The notes: generated by a model not told the origin, from the sequence alone. A DNA stretch of 64,000 nt from an uncultured Allorhizobium sp. (GCA_958439205.1 OY288189.1:3859001-3923000), one strand, 5' to 3'; counted from the first letter of the stretch, positions 34,795-43,686 are shown. Translations and numbers: made by a program.

Positions 34795-35613
34795 ATGGTT
34801 CAAGGTTCCGGCCTTATGGCAGGCAAGCGCGGCGTCATCATGGGTGTCGCCAACAATCGCTCGATCGCGTGGGGTATCGCGAAGGCCTGTCGTGACCAGG
34901 GTGCCGAGATCGCGCTGACCTGGCAGGGTGACGCGCTGAAGAAGCGTGTCGAGCCGCTCGCCCAGGAACTGGACGCCTTCCTCGCCGGCGATTGCGACGT
35001 GACCAATCTCGACAGCATCGATGCCGTCTTCACCAATATCGAAGCGCATTGGGGCAAGATCGACTTCGTCGTGCATGCGATCGCCTTCTCCGACAAGGAC
35101 GAGCTGACCGGCCGCTATATCGAGACGAGCCGTGACAACTTCGCCCGGACGATGGACATCTCCGTCTACTCGTTCACCGCCGTTGCTGCCCGCGCCGAAA
35201 AGATCATGAACGATGGCGGCTCGCTTTTGACGCTGACCTATTACGGCGCCGAGAAGGTCATGCCGCATTACAACGTCATGGGTGTGGCGAAGGCTGCACT
35301 CGAAGCGTCCGTACGCTATCTCGCCGTCGACATGGGCGGCCGCGGCATTCGCGTCAACGCGATCTCGGCCGGCCCGATCAAGACGCTTGCGGCCTCCGGC
35401 ATCGGCGACTTCCGCTATATTCTGAAGTGGAACGAGTATCACTCGCCGCTGAAGCGCAACGTCACCACCGACGAGGTGGGCAAGTCGGGCATGTATCTTC
35501 TGTCCGATCTTTCGACCGGGGTTTCCGGCGAAGTGCACCACGTCGACTGCGGCTATCACACGGTTGGCATGAAGTCGGTCGACGCGCCCGACATCGTGCT
35601 CGGCAAGGACTGA
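34795..35613 (+). CDS. fabI: Enoyl-[acyl-carrier-protein] reductase (NADH)
   Basis: The 272-residue short-chain dehydrogenase-type FabI reduces trans-2-enoyl-ACP in the last step of each fatty-acid elongation cycle and is the triclosan/diazaborine target. The nucleotide loop is GVANNRSIAWGIAKA. The catalytic tyrosine and lysine lie in LTLTYYGAEKVMPHYNVMGVAKAALEASVRYLA, with Y-x6-K spacing. NAISAGPIKTLAASGI follows. It lies 16 bases before the phosphatase gene, with which it is probably co-transcribed. Confidence 0.97.
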   Translation: MVQGSGLMAGKRGVIMGVANNRSIAWGIAKACRDQGAEIALTWQGDALKKRVEPLAQELDAFLAGDCDVTNLDSIDAVFTNIEAHWGKIDFVVHAIAFSDKDELTGRYIETSRDNFARTMDISVYSFTAVAARAEKIMNDGGSLLTLTYYGAEKVMPHYNVMGVAKAALEASVRYLAVDMGGRGIRVNAISAGPIKTLAASGIGDFRYILKWNEYHSPLKRNVTTDEVGKSGMYLLSDLSTGVSGEVHHVDCGYHTVGMKSVDAPDIVLGKD

Positions 35614-35629
35614 CATCGGAGACTGCGCC

Positions 35630-36220
35630 GTGCTCATCTACATGATCCGTCACGGCCAGACCGACTGGAATGCCGAAGGCCGCATGCAGGGGCAGAAGGA
35701 TATCGGCCTCAACGATATCGGCCGCCAGCAGGCATCCGAAAACGGGCGCAAGCTCGCGCAAATCCTCGGCAGCCATGCCGGGGATTTTGACTTTGTCAGC
35801 TCCCCGCTCGGACGCACCCGCGATACGATGGAACGCGCACGCACCGCCATGGGCCTGGCTCCTGGCGAATACCGGCTCGACGACCGGCTGAAGGAACTCT
35901 CCTTCGGCGCCTGGGAAGGATCGACGCTGCCGGAACTGGCCGAGGTCTCGCCCGAGCGCGTCGCTGAACGGGCCCGGCAGAAATGGGGTTTCATTCCTCC
36001 CGGCGACGATGCGGAAAGCTATGAGATCCTGTCGTGGAGGATTGGTGCCTGGCTGAAATCGGTGGAGCGGCCCACCGTCTGCGTTAGCCATGGTGGCGTC
36101 ATCCGCAGTTGCTTCCGCCTGATCGGCGATGTTAGCGAGGACGAGGCCTGCGAAATGAACATCCCGCAGGACCGGATATTGAAGATCGACCGCGATCAGA
36201 AGACCATCGGCTGGCTCTGA
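35630..36220 (+). CDS. Histidine phosphatase family protein (phosphoglycerate mutase-like)
   Basis: The 196-residue protein has the phosphohistidine motif IRHGQTDWNAEGRMQG near the start, ELSFGAWEG in the middle and the second histidine in VCVSHGGVIRSCFRL. It belongs to the branch that includes cofactor-dependent phosphoglycerate mutase, GpmB-like and other small-molecule phosphatases, and the substrate is unclear. The GTG at 35630 is used; ATG 35642 would remove four residues before the RHG motif. It sits directly after fabI, as in many rhizobia. Confidence 0.9.
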   Translation: MLIYMIRHGQTDWNAEGRMQGQKDIGLNDIGRQQASENGRKLAQILGSHAGDFDFVSSPLGRTRDTMERARTAMGLAPGEYRLDDRLKELSFGAWEGSTLPELAEVSPERVAERARQKWGFIPPGDDAESYEILSWRIGAWLKSVERPTVCVSHGGVIRSCFRLIGDVSEDEACEMNIPQDRILKIDRDQKTIGWL

Positions 36221-36262
36221 TCGTCGATCCCGACCGCCCTGTCCAGGCGGCCACTGCCTGCA

Positions 36263-36523
36263 TTACTGCAGGACTTCCAGATCGTCGACGACGCGCTTGC
36301 CGTCCACTTCCGTGTAGAACACGATGACCTTCTGGCCGGGCTCCAGCCCTTCGAAGTTGAACTCCGCCGGAACCGCATAGGTCTTGCCGTCCTCAAGGAC
36401 GAGGCTCATTCCATCGACATTCACGTCACGGATCGTCGACTCGACATCGGCGCTGCCAGCGAGCACAGCGACGGGGGAAAGGAAGCTTGCCGTGGCAAGA
36501 AGCAGGGATATCACGACACGCAT
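36263..36523 (-). CDS. DUF1344 small exported protein
   Basis: The 86-residue protein has a signal peptide (MRVVISLLLATASFL to about VLAGSAD) and a small beta domain with DVNVDGMSLVLEDGKTYAVP and PGQKVIVFYTEVDGKRVVDDL. This matches DUF1344, a family found almost only in Rhizobiales, with no known function. The mature part is about 60 residues and acidic, and should be periplasmic. It is a single gene convergent with the phosphatase gene. Confidence 0.88.
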   Translation of the reverse strand: MRVVISLLLATASFLSPVAVLAGSADVESTIRDVNVDGMSLVLEDGKTYAVPAEFNFEGLEPGQKVIVFYTEVDGKRVVDDLEVLQ

Positions 36524-36829
36524 GCGAACCACCTTCGACCAAATCGATGCTGAAAACGAATGCAAAATAGCCTCCCGAATGTGGCGGAATTCGCCCGTGA
36601 TAGTGACATTTCAAGGGGATTGTGGACCCGAATGGCAGCCGGGATCAAGCGCCATCAGGTGGTTATCCTTGGGGGAATGTTCGGTTTAAGCTCTGTGAAG
36701 GCATGATCAGAAGAAATGCCAAGGCGATCGACAAAGTACAGGGAGGGGAAAAAGCTCGCGTCTACCGAAATCCTAAATTAACCGCCACACCATACACTTA
36801 GCGCAGTTGGGATCAGGGGAAACCTAGAC
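36524..36829. other. Divergent intergenic region before the PAS-GGDEF-EAL gene
   Basis: These 306 bases separate the DUF1344 gene (minus) from the next plus-strand gene and should contain both promoters. The part near 36765-36800 is relatively AT-rich (AAATCCTAAATTAACC). No RNA, repeat or coding features are evident. Confidence 0.45.
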
Positions 36830-39800
36830 TTGCGTAAATTGATGAAGGACCCGCGGGCCGAGAGCAGATGGGGCAACGGCATGCTCTGGCTGATCGGCGG
36901 CGCCTTGCTGAGTGTCCTGATTGTGTCGGTTGGGCTGATGATCGATCGGAAAACCGCGCTCAGCGAGCGGGGCCGTATCGAGCATACAGTGCTGGATCGC
37001 CTGCTGCATGTGAAGTCCCAGATCAAGAACAGGGTTCAACTGGACCGGGATCTGGTCCTGTCGCTCGCAGACGACATCGCAGATGACAACGCCCTGTCCC
37101 CGACCGAACTCAACCGGACAATCCGGCAGATTCTCGCCAACAATCCCCATATGAAGGCCATTCAGTTCCTGCCGCTTGATGATCCCGGGCGCATGGCTTT
37201 CACCGCCTCGATCAGCAACAGAGATCGAACCTTCCTCATCGACGTTCCCGTGCCTCCCTTGCCTTGGCAGACGACGACTGAATGGGTCTCGCTGGTCGCA
37301 GAAGTCGATGTGGATCGGTTTTTTGCCCATTATGAGCTGCTGACTGACGCCGAGCTGCCCGACCATGAAGAGCATGACCACACCAAGCTTGCGGTGACGC
37401 TGCCGCCGGTCTCTGGCACTGAACGCATCTTTGGGGATGCGTCGATCTTCGCTGAACAGCCTGTCACGGTGTCTGTCGAGGACACAGGCCTGCCCTTCGA
37501 GATCTATGGCGTGCCCGGCGACGGCTGGGACGCGGCGATGAACCGTATGCTGCCAAGCCGTCTGCTGGTGTTGGCGGGCGTGCTGGCGATGATGATCTCG
37601 GTGCTGCTCGCCGTCTTCCTGCTCAGCGAGCGCAATATGAACATCGCCCGCCTCAGGGGCCGCGAACAGCGGCTGCTGGAGTTGTCGCAGCGTTTCCAGC
37701 TGGCTCTCGAGACGTCCAATATTGGCATCTGGGAAATCGACAGCACGACCCATGCCCTGATCTGGGACAGCCGCAGTGCCGGCCTGCATGGGTTGCCGGA
37801 AAGCCTCTCCGACGACGAGGATCGGCTTGCCGACTGGTTCGCCTCGCTGCATGCCGATGACATCGGCAAGGCCGAACAGTTCTATTTCGACTGCGTCGTT
37901 GCCGGCACGGCCGACCAGTGGGACGTCAGCTACCGGATCCCTCTGTCCGACAACAGCTTCCGCTACCTTCGCTCCGTCGGTGCCCGCACGCTCGACGGCA
38001 GCATCACCGGCATCGTCTGCGACGTGACGACCGATACGCTGGTCACCCAATCGCTCAGCCGGGCGAAGGAGAACAGCGACATCAAGAATGCCGAGCTGGA
38101 ACTGGCGCTTGAGGAACTCTCGAGCCGTGAACACCAGCTGGCCGAAGCCTCGCAGCGCCTTGATCTTGCGCTCGGCTCCTATAGTTGCGGCACCTGGGAA
38201 GGCGATCCGGTGACCCGGAGCGCCATCTGGGACGAGCGCATGCACCAGCTCTACGGCATCCCGTTCAGCGACAAGGCCGTTCCCGAACATGTCTGGCTGT
38301 CTCGTCTCCACCCCGACGATCGCGGCGATATCCAGCTCGCCACGAAGCGGGCGGTGACACTTGACCAGGTCATGAACACGACCCAGCGCGTGGTCCTGCA
38401 GAATGGCGAGATCCGCTATATCCGCTCCGTCGGCCAGCCGCATATCGGTCGCGACGGCAAGAAGAAGCTGATCGGGATTGCCTTCGACGTGACCGCCGAT
38501 GCGCTGCTTGCCGAGCAGCTGCGCAATGCCAAGGCGGAAACCGACATGCGCAACATCGAGCTGGAGCTCGCCAAGAACCGCATCGAGTTCAACGCGCTCC
38601 ACGATCCGCTGACCTCGCTTGCCAACCGTCGCAAGCTCGATCTCGAACTCGACCTGCTGGTCCGCAATGGCGACCGGCCGGCGAACAAGTTCGCCTTCCT
38701 GCATCTCGACCTCGACCGGTTCAAGGAAATCAACGACACGCTGGGACATGCAGCAGGCGACGCCATGCTGGTACACGCCTCGCGGATCCTGATGAAACAC
38801 GTGCCGCGCGGCGATCTCGTCGCCCGCATTGGCGGTGACGAATTCGTCGTTCTCGCCCGTCGTCAGACCACCGTCGACGAACTGGCGGCGCTGGCCAACA
38901 AGATCATCGAGGAAATGCGCCAGCCGCTCGACTTCGAAGGGTTCGACTGTCGCTGCGGCGTGTCGATCGGCATTGCGCAGGCGCAAGGCGCCTCTCCCGA
39001 TGCGCGCAAGGTCCTCATCAACGCCGACATCGCCCTTTATCAGGCCAAGGAAAAGGGCCGGAACTGCTACGAGTTCTTCACGCCCGATCTGCAGGCTAAT
39101 ATCGTCGCCAAGAAGCGCATGGCCGACGACATTCTCGCGGGCTTCGACCGCGACGAGTTCGTCGTTTACTACCAGCCGCAGTTCGAGGCTTCGAACATGC
39201 AGCTCTGTGGCGCAGAAGCGCTGATCCGCTGGCGCCATCCGGATCGCGGGATCCTTGCATCCGGCAACTTCCTGAAGGTCGCCGAAGACCTGAACGTCAT
39301 GGCCCGGATCGACGAACTGGTGCTGCAGACAGCGCTGAAGGATCAGATGCGCTGGACGGCGCTTGGCATGCAGGTACCGCGCATTTCGGTGAACGTGTCC
39401 TCCAAGCGTCTGCACGACGACAACCTCATCGAGCAGTTGCGGGGCCTTCAGATTTCGCCCGGCTCGATCTGCTTCGAACTGGTGGAATCGATCTTCCTCG
39501 ACGAGAGCGACACGGTTGCCTCGGACAATATCGAGAAGATCAAGGCGCTCGGTATCGATATCGAAATCGACGATTTCGGCACTGGCCATACCTCGATCGT
39601 CAGCCTTTTGAAGCTGAAGCCGAAGCGGCTGAAGATCGACCGTCAGCTCGTCATGCCCGTCACCGTGCAGCCGCAGGAGCGCAGTCTCGTGCGCAACATC
39701 GTCGAGATTGCACGCTCTCTCGGCATCGAGACCGTGGCGGAAGGCGTGGAAACGCAGGAACATGCCGGCATTCTGCGCCAGCTCGGCTGCGACTATCTGC

Positions 39801-39883
39801 AGGGCTATGCCTTTGCCAAGCCGCTCTCGTTCGAGGATTTCACCCGTTTCGTCGACCGCCTGCCGCAGCGCAAGGCGTCTTGA
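36830..39883 (+). CDS. Membrane-bound PAS-PAS-GGDEF-EAL c-di-GMP protein
   Basis: The 1017-residue protein has a first membrane helix at about 18-38 (LWLIGGALLSVLIVSVGLM), an extracytoplasmic sensor (about 40-243) and a second helix at about 245-268. Two PAS-like domains follow (about 285-405 and 435-560), then GGDEF with an intact motif at residue 668, and EAL with Glu796 in GAEALIRW. EAL residues SVNVSSKRL, FELVES, DDFGTGHTS, LKIDR and AEGVETQEH are intact. The TTG start at 36830 has AGGGGA at good spacing; ATG 36842 is the alternative. It is a single gene, upstream of aroC. Confidence 0.93.
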   Translation: MRKLMKDPRAESRWGNGMLWLIGGALLSVLIVSVGLMIDRKTALSERGRIEHTVLDRLLHVKSQIKNRVQLDRDLVLSLADDIADDNALSPTELNRTIRQILANNPHMKAIQFLPLDDPGRMAFTASISNRDRTFLIDVPVPPLPWQTTTEWVSLVAEVDVDRFFAHYELLTDAELPDHEEHDHTKLAVTLPPVSGTERIFGDASIFAEQPVTVSVEDTGLPFEIYGVPGDGWDAAMNRMLPSRLLVLAGVLAMMISVLLAVFLLSERNMNIARLRGREQRLLELSQRFQLALETSNIGIWEIDSTTHALIWDSRSAGLHGLPESLSDDEDRLADWFASLHADDIGKAEQFYFDCVVAGTADQWDVSYRIPLSDNSFRYLRSVGARTLDGSITGIVCDVTTDTLVTQSLSRAKENSDIKNAELELALEELSSREHQLAEASQRLDLALGSYSCGTWEGDPVTRSAIWDERMHQLYGIPFSDKAVPEHVWLSRLHPDDRGDIQLATKRAVTLDQVMNTTQRVVLQNGEIRYIRSVGQPHIGRDGKKKLIGIAFDVTADALLAEQLRNAKAETDMRNIELELAKNRIEFNALHDPLTSLANRRKLDLELDLLVRNGDRPANKFAFLHLDLDRFKEINDTLGHAAGDAMLVHASRILMKHVPRGDLVARIGGDEFVVLARRQTTVDELAALANKIIEEMRQPLDFEGFDCRCGVSIGIAQAQGASPDARKVLINADIALYQAKEKGRNCYEFFTPDLQANIVAKKRMADDILAGFDRDEFVVYYQPQFEASNMQLCGAEALIRWRHPDRGILASGNFLKVAEDLNVMARIDELVLQTALKDQMRWTALGMQVPRISVNVSSKRLHDDNLIEQLRGLQISPGSICFELVESIFLDESDTVASDNIEKIKALGIDIEIDDFGTGHTSIVSLLKLKPKRLKIDRQLVMPVTVQPQERSLVRNIVEIARSLGIETVAEGVETQEHAGILRQLGCDYLQGYAFAKPLSFEDFTRFVDRLPQRKAS

Positions 39884-40058
39884 GCACACGCGGCGGTGGA
39901 TCATGCCGCCGGTGGTGACACAGTGTTGTCGCAAATCAGCGGCAACGGGCGCAAAAGCGCTTCACAGAAATTGTGGATTTGCTCTATGAGTGACGCCATC
40001 CAAGGCAAGGCCTGCCGGACGATGTTCCGGCGGGAGAGAATGGAACGGTAGCTCACGC

Positions 40059-41153
40059 ATGTCGCACAATACCTTCGGTCACCTCTTCCGCGTCACCACC
40101 TGGGGCGAAAGCCACGGGCCGGCGCTCGGCGCTGTTGTCGACGGCTGCCCTCCGGGCGTCCGTTTCGCCCAAGAAGACCTGCAGGTCTTCATGGACAAGC
40201 GCAAGCCCGGCCAGTCCCGCTTCGTCACCCAGCGGCGCGAAGACGATATCGTGAAAGTGCTCTCCGGCGTCATGCCGCAGGAAGACGGCACGATGATCAC
40301 GACCGGCACGCCGGTCTCGCTGTTCATCGAGAACACCGACCAGCGCTCCAAGGATTACGGCGACATTGCCAAGCGCTATCGCCCCGGCCATGCCGACTAT
40401 ACCTATGACCTGAAATACGGGATCCGCGACTATCGTGGCGGCGGACGCTCGTCCGCGCGCGAGACGGCGGCCCGCGTGGCCGCCGGTGCGCTGGCCCGCC
40501 TTGCCATGCCAGGCGTCACCATTCGTGGTGCGCTGGTGCAGATCGGCACGCACAAGATCAACCGTGACAACTGGGACTGGGCGCAGGTCGACCAGAACCC
40601 GTTCTTCTGCCCTGATGCTGCGATGGTTCCCGTTTTCGAGGAGTATCTCGACGGCATCCGCAAGGCAGGCTCCTCCGTCGGCGCTGTGATCGAAGTCGTG
40701 GCCGAGGGCGTTCCGGCCGGCATCGGCGCACCCGTTTATGGCAAGCTCGACCAGGAGATCGCCGCCGGCCTGATGTCGATCAATGCGGTCAAGGGCGTCG
40801 AGATCGGCAACGGCTTCCAGGCGGCCGAGATTACCGGAGAGGAAAATGCCGACGAGATGCGGATCGGGGCCGACGGCAAGCCTGTCTTCCTGTCGAACCA
40901 TGCCGGCGGCGTGCTGGGTGGCATCTCGACCGGCGAGCCGATTGTCGCGCGATTCGCGATCAAGCCGACTTCGTCGATCCTGACGGAGAAGCGCTCGATC
41001 GATGCCGATGGCAATGAAGTCGATGTGCGCACCAAGGGCCGCCATGATCCCTGCGTCGGGATCCGCGCCGTGCCTGTCGGCGAGGCGATGCTCGCCTGCA
41101 TCATTCTCGACCATATCCTGAGAGACCGCGGCCAGAACGGCCGGACCAGATGA
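40059..41153 (+). CDS. aroC: Chorismate synthase
   Basis: The 364-residue enzyme makes chorismate from EPSP, the final shikimate-pathway step, and needs reduced FMN. Signatures seen are SHNTFGHLFRVTTWGESHGPALGAVVDGCPPG at the N-terminus, DYRGGGRSSARETAARVAAGA, and the C-terminal KGRHDPCVGIRAVPVGEAMLACIILDH. ATG 40059 gives the standard start. It precedes ribB by ten bases on the same strand, so the two are probably co-transcribed. Confidence 0.98.
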   Translation: MSHNTFGHLFRVTTWGESHGPALGAVVDGCPPGVRFAQEDLQVFMDKRKPGQSRFVTQRREDDIVKVLSGVMPQEDGTMITTGTPVSLFIENTDQRSKDYGDIAKRYRPGHADYTYDLKYGIRDYRGGGRSSARETAARVAAGALARLAMPGVTIRGALVQIGTHKINRDNWDWAQVDQNPFFCPDAAMVPVFEEYLDGIRKAGSSVGAVIEVVAEGVPAGIGAPVYGKLDQEIAAGLMSINAVKGVEIGNGFQAAEITGEENADEMRIGADGKPVFLSNHAGGVLGGISTGEPIVARFAIKPTSSILTEKRSIDADGNEVDVRTKGRHDPCVGIRAVPVGEAMLACIILDHILRDRGQNGRTR

Positions 41154-41163
41154 GGACTTCCCC

Positions 41164-42264
41164 ATGAGCTATGACCAGAAGCGCGTCGTCGAGGCGATCC
41201 GCGCCTTTGAAGCCGGCGAAATCGTCGTTGTTACCGACGATGACGGCCGCGAGAACGAAGGGGACCTGATCGTTGCTGCCGTCCACTGCACGGCCGACAA
41301 GATGGCCTTCATCGTGCGTCACACCTCGGGCATCGTCTGCACGCCAATGCCGAAGGAAGAGGCCAAGCGCCTGAACCTCTCCGCGATGGTGGCCGAAAAC
41401 GATAGCGCCCACACGACCGCGTTCACCGTTTCGGTCGACTTCAAGCACGGCACGACAACCGGCATTTCCGCCGATGACCGCACACTGACGGTGCGCAATC
41501 TCGCCAACCCGAATGTCGGCCCTTCCGATTTCGTGCGCCCCGGGCACATTTTCCCGCTGGTTGCCCGCGAAGGCGGCGTTCTGATGCGCTCGGGCCACAC
41601 GGAAGCCGCCGTCGACCTCTGCAAGCTTGCCGGCCTGCCCCCGATCGGCGTCATCTGCGAACTCGTCAATGACGACGGCACTGTGACCCGTGGCCAGCAG
41701 GTTGCCGACTTCGCCGTCAAGCATGGCTTGAAGCAGGTCTCCGTCGCAGACCTCATTGCCTATCGCCAGCGCAAGGAGACGCTGATCCAGCTCGTCTCCA
41801 AGTTCGACCTGCAGACCCCCTATGGTCCGGCCAAGGCCTATGCCTATTCGCTTCCCTGGGATCCGATGCAGCATCTGGCCGTCGTCTTCGGCGACATCCG
41901 GGACGGCGAGGACATTCCGGTGCGCCTGCATCTCGAGCATGTTGGCCAGGATGTCTTCGGCACCAACCGGCAGGTCGACGGCATCATGAAGCGGATCGCC
42001 GACAAGGGCCGCGGCGTCATCGTCTACCTGCGTGAAGGCTCCGTCGGTGTCGGCGTTTCGACCACCGCGCGTGGCGGCAAGCATGACCGCGAAGATCATT
42101 CGGAAGCCCAGGCCCGCGAGAGCGAATGGCTGGAAATCGGGTTGGGCGCGCAGATCCTCAAGGATCTCGGCGTCACCTCGATCCGCCTGTTTTCGTCGCG
42201 CGAACGCCACTATGTGGGCCTTGAAGGGTTCGGCATCCGCATTGCTGCGACGGAAATCGTCTGA
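41164..42264 (+). CDS. ribB: 3,4-dihydroxy-2-butanone 4-phosphate synthase with degenerate GTP cyclohydrolase II domain
   Basis: The N-terminal RibB domain (about 1-200) makes the four-carbon riboflavin precursor from ribulose 5-phosphate; VVVTDDDGRENEGDLI, the FIVRHTSGIVC active-site stretch and RSGHTEAAVDL are intact. The C-terminal half (about 205-366) has the RibA fold, but the zinc ligands are gone: the usual HSEC and RCDCG appear as HLEH and RQVDG. It therefore cannot be a normal GTP cyclohydrolase II, and a separate RibA is expected elsewhere. There is no FMN riboswitch in the ten-base gap to aroC. Confidence 0.96.
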   Translation: MSYDQKRVVEAIRAFEAGEIVVVTDDDGRENEGDLIVAAVHCTADKMAFIVRHTSGIVCTPMPKEEAKRLNLSAMVAENDSAHTTAFTVSVDFKHGTTTGISADDRTLTVRNLANPNVGPSDFVRPGHIFPLVAREGGVLMRSGHTEAAVDLCKLAGLPPIGVICELVNDDGTVTRGQQVADFAVKHGLKQVSVADLIAYRQRKETLIQLVSKFDLQTPYGPAKAYAYSLPWDPMQHLAVVFGDIRDGEDIPVRLHLEHVGQDVFGTNRQVDGIMKRIADKGRGVIVYLREGSVGVGVSTTARGGKHDREDHSEAQARESEWLEIGLGAQILKDLGVTSIRLFSSRERHYVGLEGFGIRIAATEIV

Positions 42265-42320
42265 GGGTTAAGCGGGCCTCCCGTCTCGATTGACGCCATG
42301 TGGCGCTTATTGCCGCCTGA

Positions 42321-42480
42321 TCACCCCACCCCGGACCTGCGGTCCGACCCTCCCCCTCAAGGGGAGGGTGGCTTGCGGCAGGGCTCTTGCCGACCTTTCA
42401 GTATGTCGCAGCCGCGACCGGCAGCCACCCACCTCCCCCTTGAGGGGGGAGGTCGACGCGCAGCGGCGGGTGAGGTGACC
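42321..42480. repeat. Rhizobial intergenic palindromic repeat (RIME-like)
   Basis: This noncoding block lies between ribB and the RES toxin gene. It contains CGGACC-TGC-GGTCCG, then ACCCTCCCC-CTCAA-GGGGAGGGT (42347-42369) and ACCTCCCCC-TTGA-GGGGGGAGGT (42431-42453), bounded by TCACCCCACC and GGTGAGGTGA. This arrangement of facing C-rich/G-rich palindromes is typical of dispersed intergenic repeats in Rhizobiaceae genomes. It could fold into stable hairpins in transcripts from either side. Confidence 0.7.
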
Positions 42481-42499
42481 CAAGCCCCGCCCAAAACAC

Positions 42500-43198
42500 T
42501 CAAGACCCGATCGGCCTCTCGACCACAGGCTCCGACCTGCCATTCCAGCTCAGCCGCCAGACATCGCCCTGGCGGACAGACTGAACTGCGGCGGGGCGCA
42601 GGATGGCGAAGCAGGTGCCGCCATGATGGCGGACGGAAGGGTAAATGATGCCGTTCAGGCCGGCGCGTCTTGCCTCCAGCGCCAGGTGGTTTCCTTGCGG
42701 ATAGCCGACAGATTTGTCCGGCGACAGCGCCGGATGTCCCGGCGCGTCGCTCAGATCGAGAAAGGCGCCGGAGACGCTGCAGACCATCTCGGCATAGTCA
42801 GCCACCGCCTCATAGACACCGGTGCGGGCCAGAAATTCCGTCATGTGAAAGGTGATCTCGGCGAGGCAGGTCTCGACCGAAAGCGCTGCATACCAGGCAC
42901 CGCGCGTCTCGCCGTTGAAGCGATTGGCCTCGCGGGGCTTGGCATAGGCGAAACTCGCGTTGATGAAATGGGCATGGGGCACGTCGTAGACGAGTTCGTT
43001 GGCCGCCAGACCGGAAATGCCGGTCGCCTGCGCCTGCATGCGGGTCGAGGTTGCGGCCTCGATTTCGGCAAGCTCAGCCAGTTCCTCGGCCGTATCGGCG
43101 AGCGGGGCCAGCACCGGCGGGCGCAGCCGCGCGGTGGAGACGAGGCGCACGGTCCGCGGATAAGCAACCGTCGAGACCGGCAGGCCGGCGATCTGCAC
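42500..43198 (-). CDS. RES-family toxin (NAD+ phosphorylase type)
   Basis: The 232-residue protein has the RES domain, with HFINASFAYAKPREANRFNGETRGAWYAALSVETCLAEITFH carrying the family arginine, tyrosine and glutamate region, and a C-terminal HHGGTCFAILRPAAV. RES toxins deplete NAD+ and are held in check by Xre/MbcA-type antitoxins. This one follows its antitoxin directly (antitoxin TGA immediately followed by the toxin GTG), so the pair is translationally coupled. It is longer than minimal RES toxins (about 150-190), with an N-terminal extension of about 70 residues. Confidence 0.9.
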   Translation of the reverse strand: MQIAGLPVSTVAYPRTVRLVSTARLRPPVLAPLADTAEELAELAEIEAATSTRMQAQATGISGLAANELVYDVPHAHFINASFAYAKPREANRFNGETRGAWYAALSVETCLAEITFHMTEFLARTGVYEAVADYAEMVCSVSGAFLDLSDAPGHPALSPDKSVGYPQGNHLALEARRAGLNGIIYPSVRHHGGTCFAILRPAAVQSVRQGDVWRLSWNGRSEPVVERPIGS

Positions 43199-43630
43199 TC
43201 AGAGCCCCCCGCGCACGGCGTCGACGTAGCGGCGAACCTCGAGCATGTGGGGAATGCCGCCCTCGATCATGGCGGCGACGGGGGAGCGACGATCAAATAG
43301 CGGGCCTGTATTTTCGAGGCTCGGCCAGCGATCGGCCATGGCATCGACGAAGAGCAGATGCAGCGCTTTGTAGATGCCCAGAAGCGCCGAGATCCGGGTC
43401 ATCTGATCCTGGCTCAGCGTTTTCGTCACGCTCTCCGGCTTCAACCGCTCCCAGGTGCTGAGGGAGACCCCGAGCAGGGCTGCCGCCTGCTGACTGGTCA
43501 AGTCCCACTGGACCATGAGGCGGCGAAAAGCCTTCAGCGCTGCGGCCGAGAGCCGCTTGCGGTCCGCCTCGGAGGCAAAGCCTTGCGAGACTGGGGATGG
43601 GGCGGTGTGGCGTTCTACGGCGTTGAGCAC
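43199..43630 (-). CDS. Xre/MbcA/ParS-family antitoxin of the RES toxin
   Basis: The 143-residue protein has an Xre-like HTH domain (about 30-75; LTSQQAAALLGVSLSTWERLK). The C-terminal toxin-binding domain of the DUF2384/MbcA family follows (about 80-140; ISALLGIYKALHLLFVDAMADRWPSLENTGPLFDRRSPVAAMIEGGI). It blocks the RES active site and represses the operon. The start is GTG 43630. A perfect 11-bp inverted repeat lies 11 bases upstream. Confidence 0.92.
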   Translation of the reverse strand: MLNAVERHTAPSPVSQGFASEADRKRLSAAALKAFRRLMVQWDLTSQQAAALLGVSLSTWERLKPESVTKTLSQDQMTRISALLGIYKALHLLFVDAMADRWPSLENTGPLFDRRSPVAAMIEGGIPHMLEVRRYVDAVRGGL

Positions 43631-43640
43631 GATGATAGCC

Positions 43641-43686
43641 CCCTCAAATGATAGTTTTAATATACTTCATTTGAGGGCCGATTCAA
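43641..43686 (-). promoter_or_regulatory. RES-Xre operon promoter and operator
   Basis: CCCTCAAATGA (43641-43651) and TCATTTGAGGG (43667-43677) are a perfect 11-bp inverted repeat with a 15-bp AT-rich spacer. On the minus strand TTGAAT (43681-43686) and TATATT (43659-43664) are spaced by 16 bases, so the repeat surrounds the -10. This is a likely antitoxin binding site. Confidence 0.75.

Noticed and set aside
36824..39934. A 1036-codon open frame on the minus strand opposite the PAS-PAS-GGDEF-EAL gene
   Set aside because: It is an antisense shadow of a high-GC gene: the plus-strand protein has full domain architecture, while the minus frame has no recognisable family and is Arg/His/Asp biased.
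41154..41163. FMN riboswitch before ribB
   Set aside because: Only ten bases separate aroC and ribB, and no RFN-like sequence is visible at the end of aroC.
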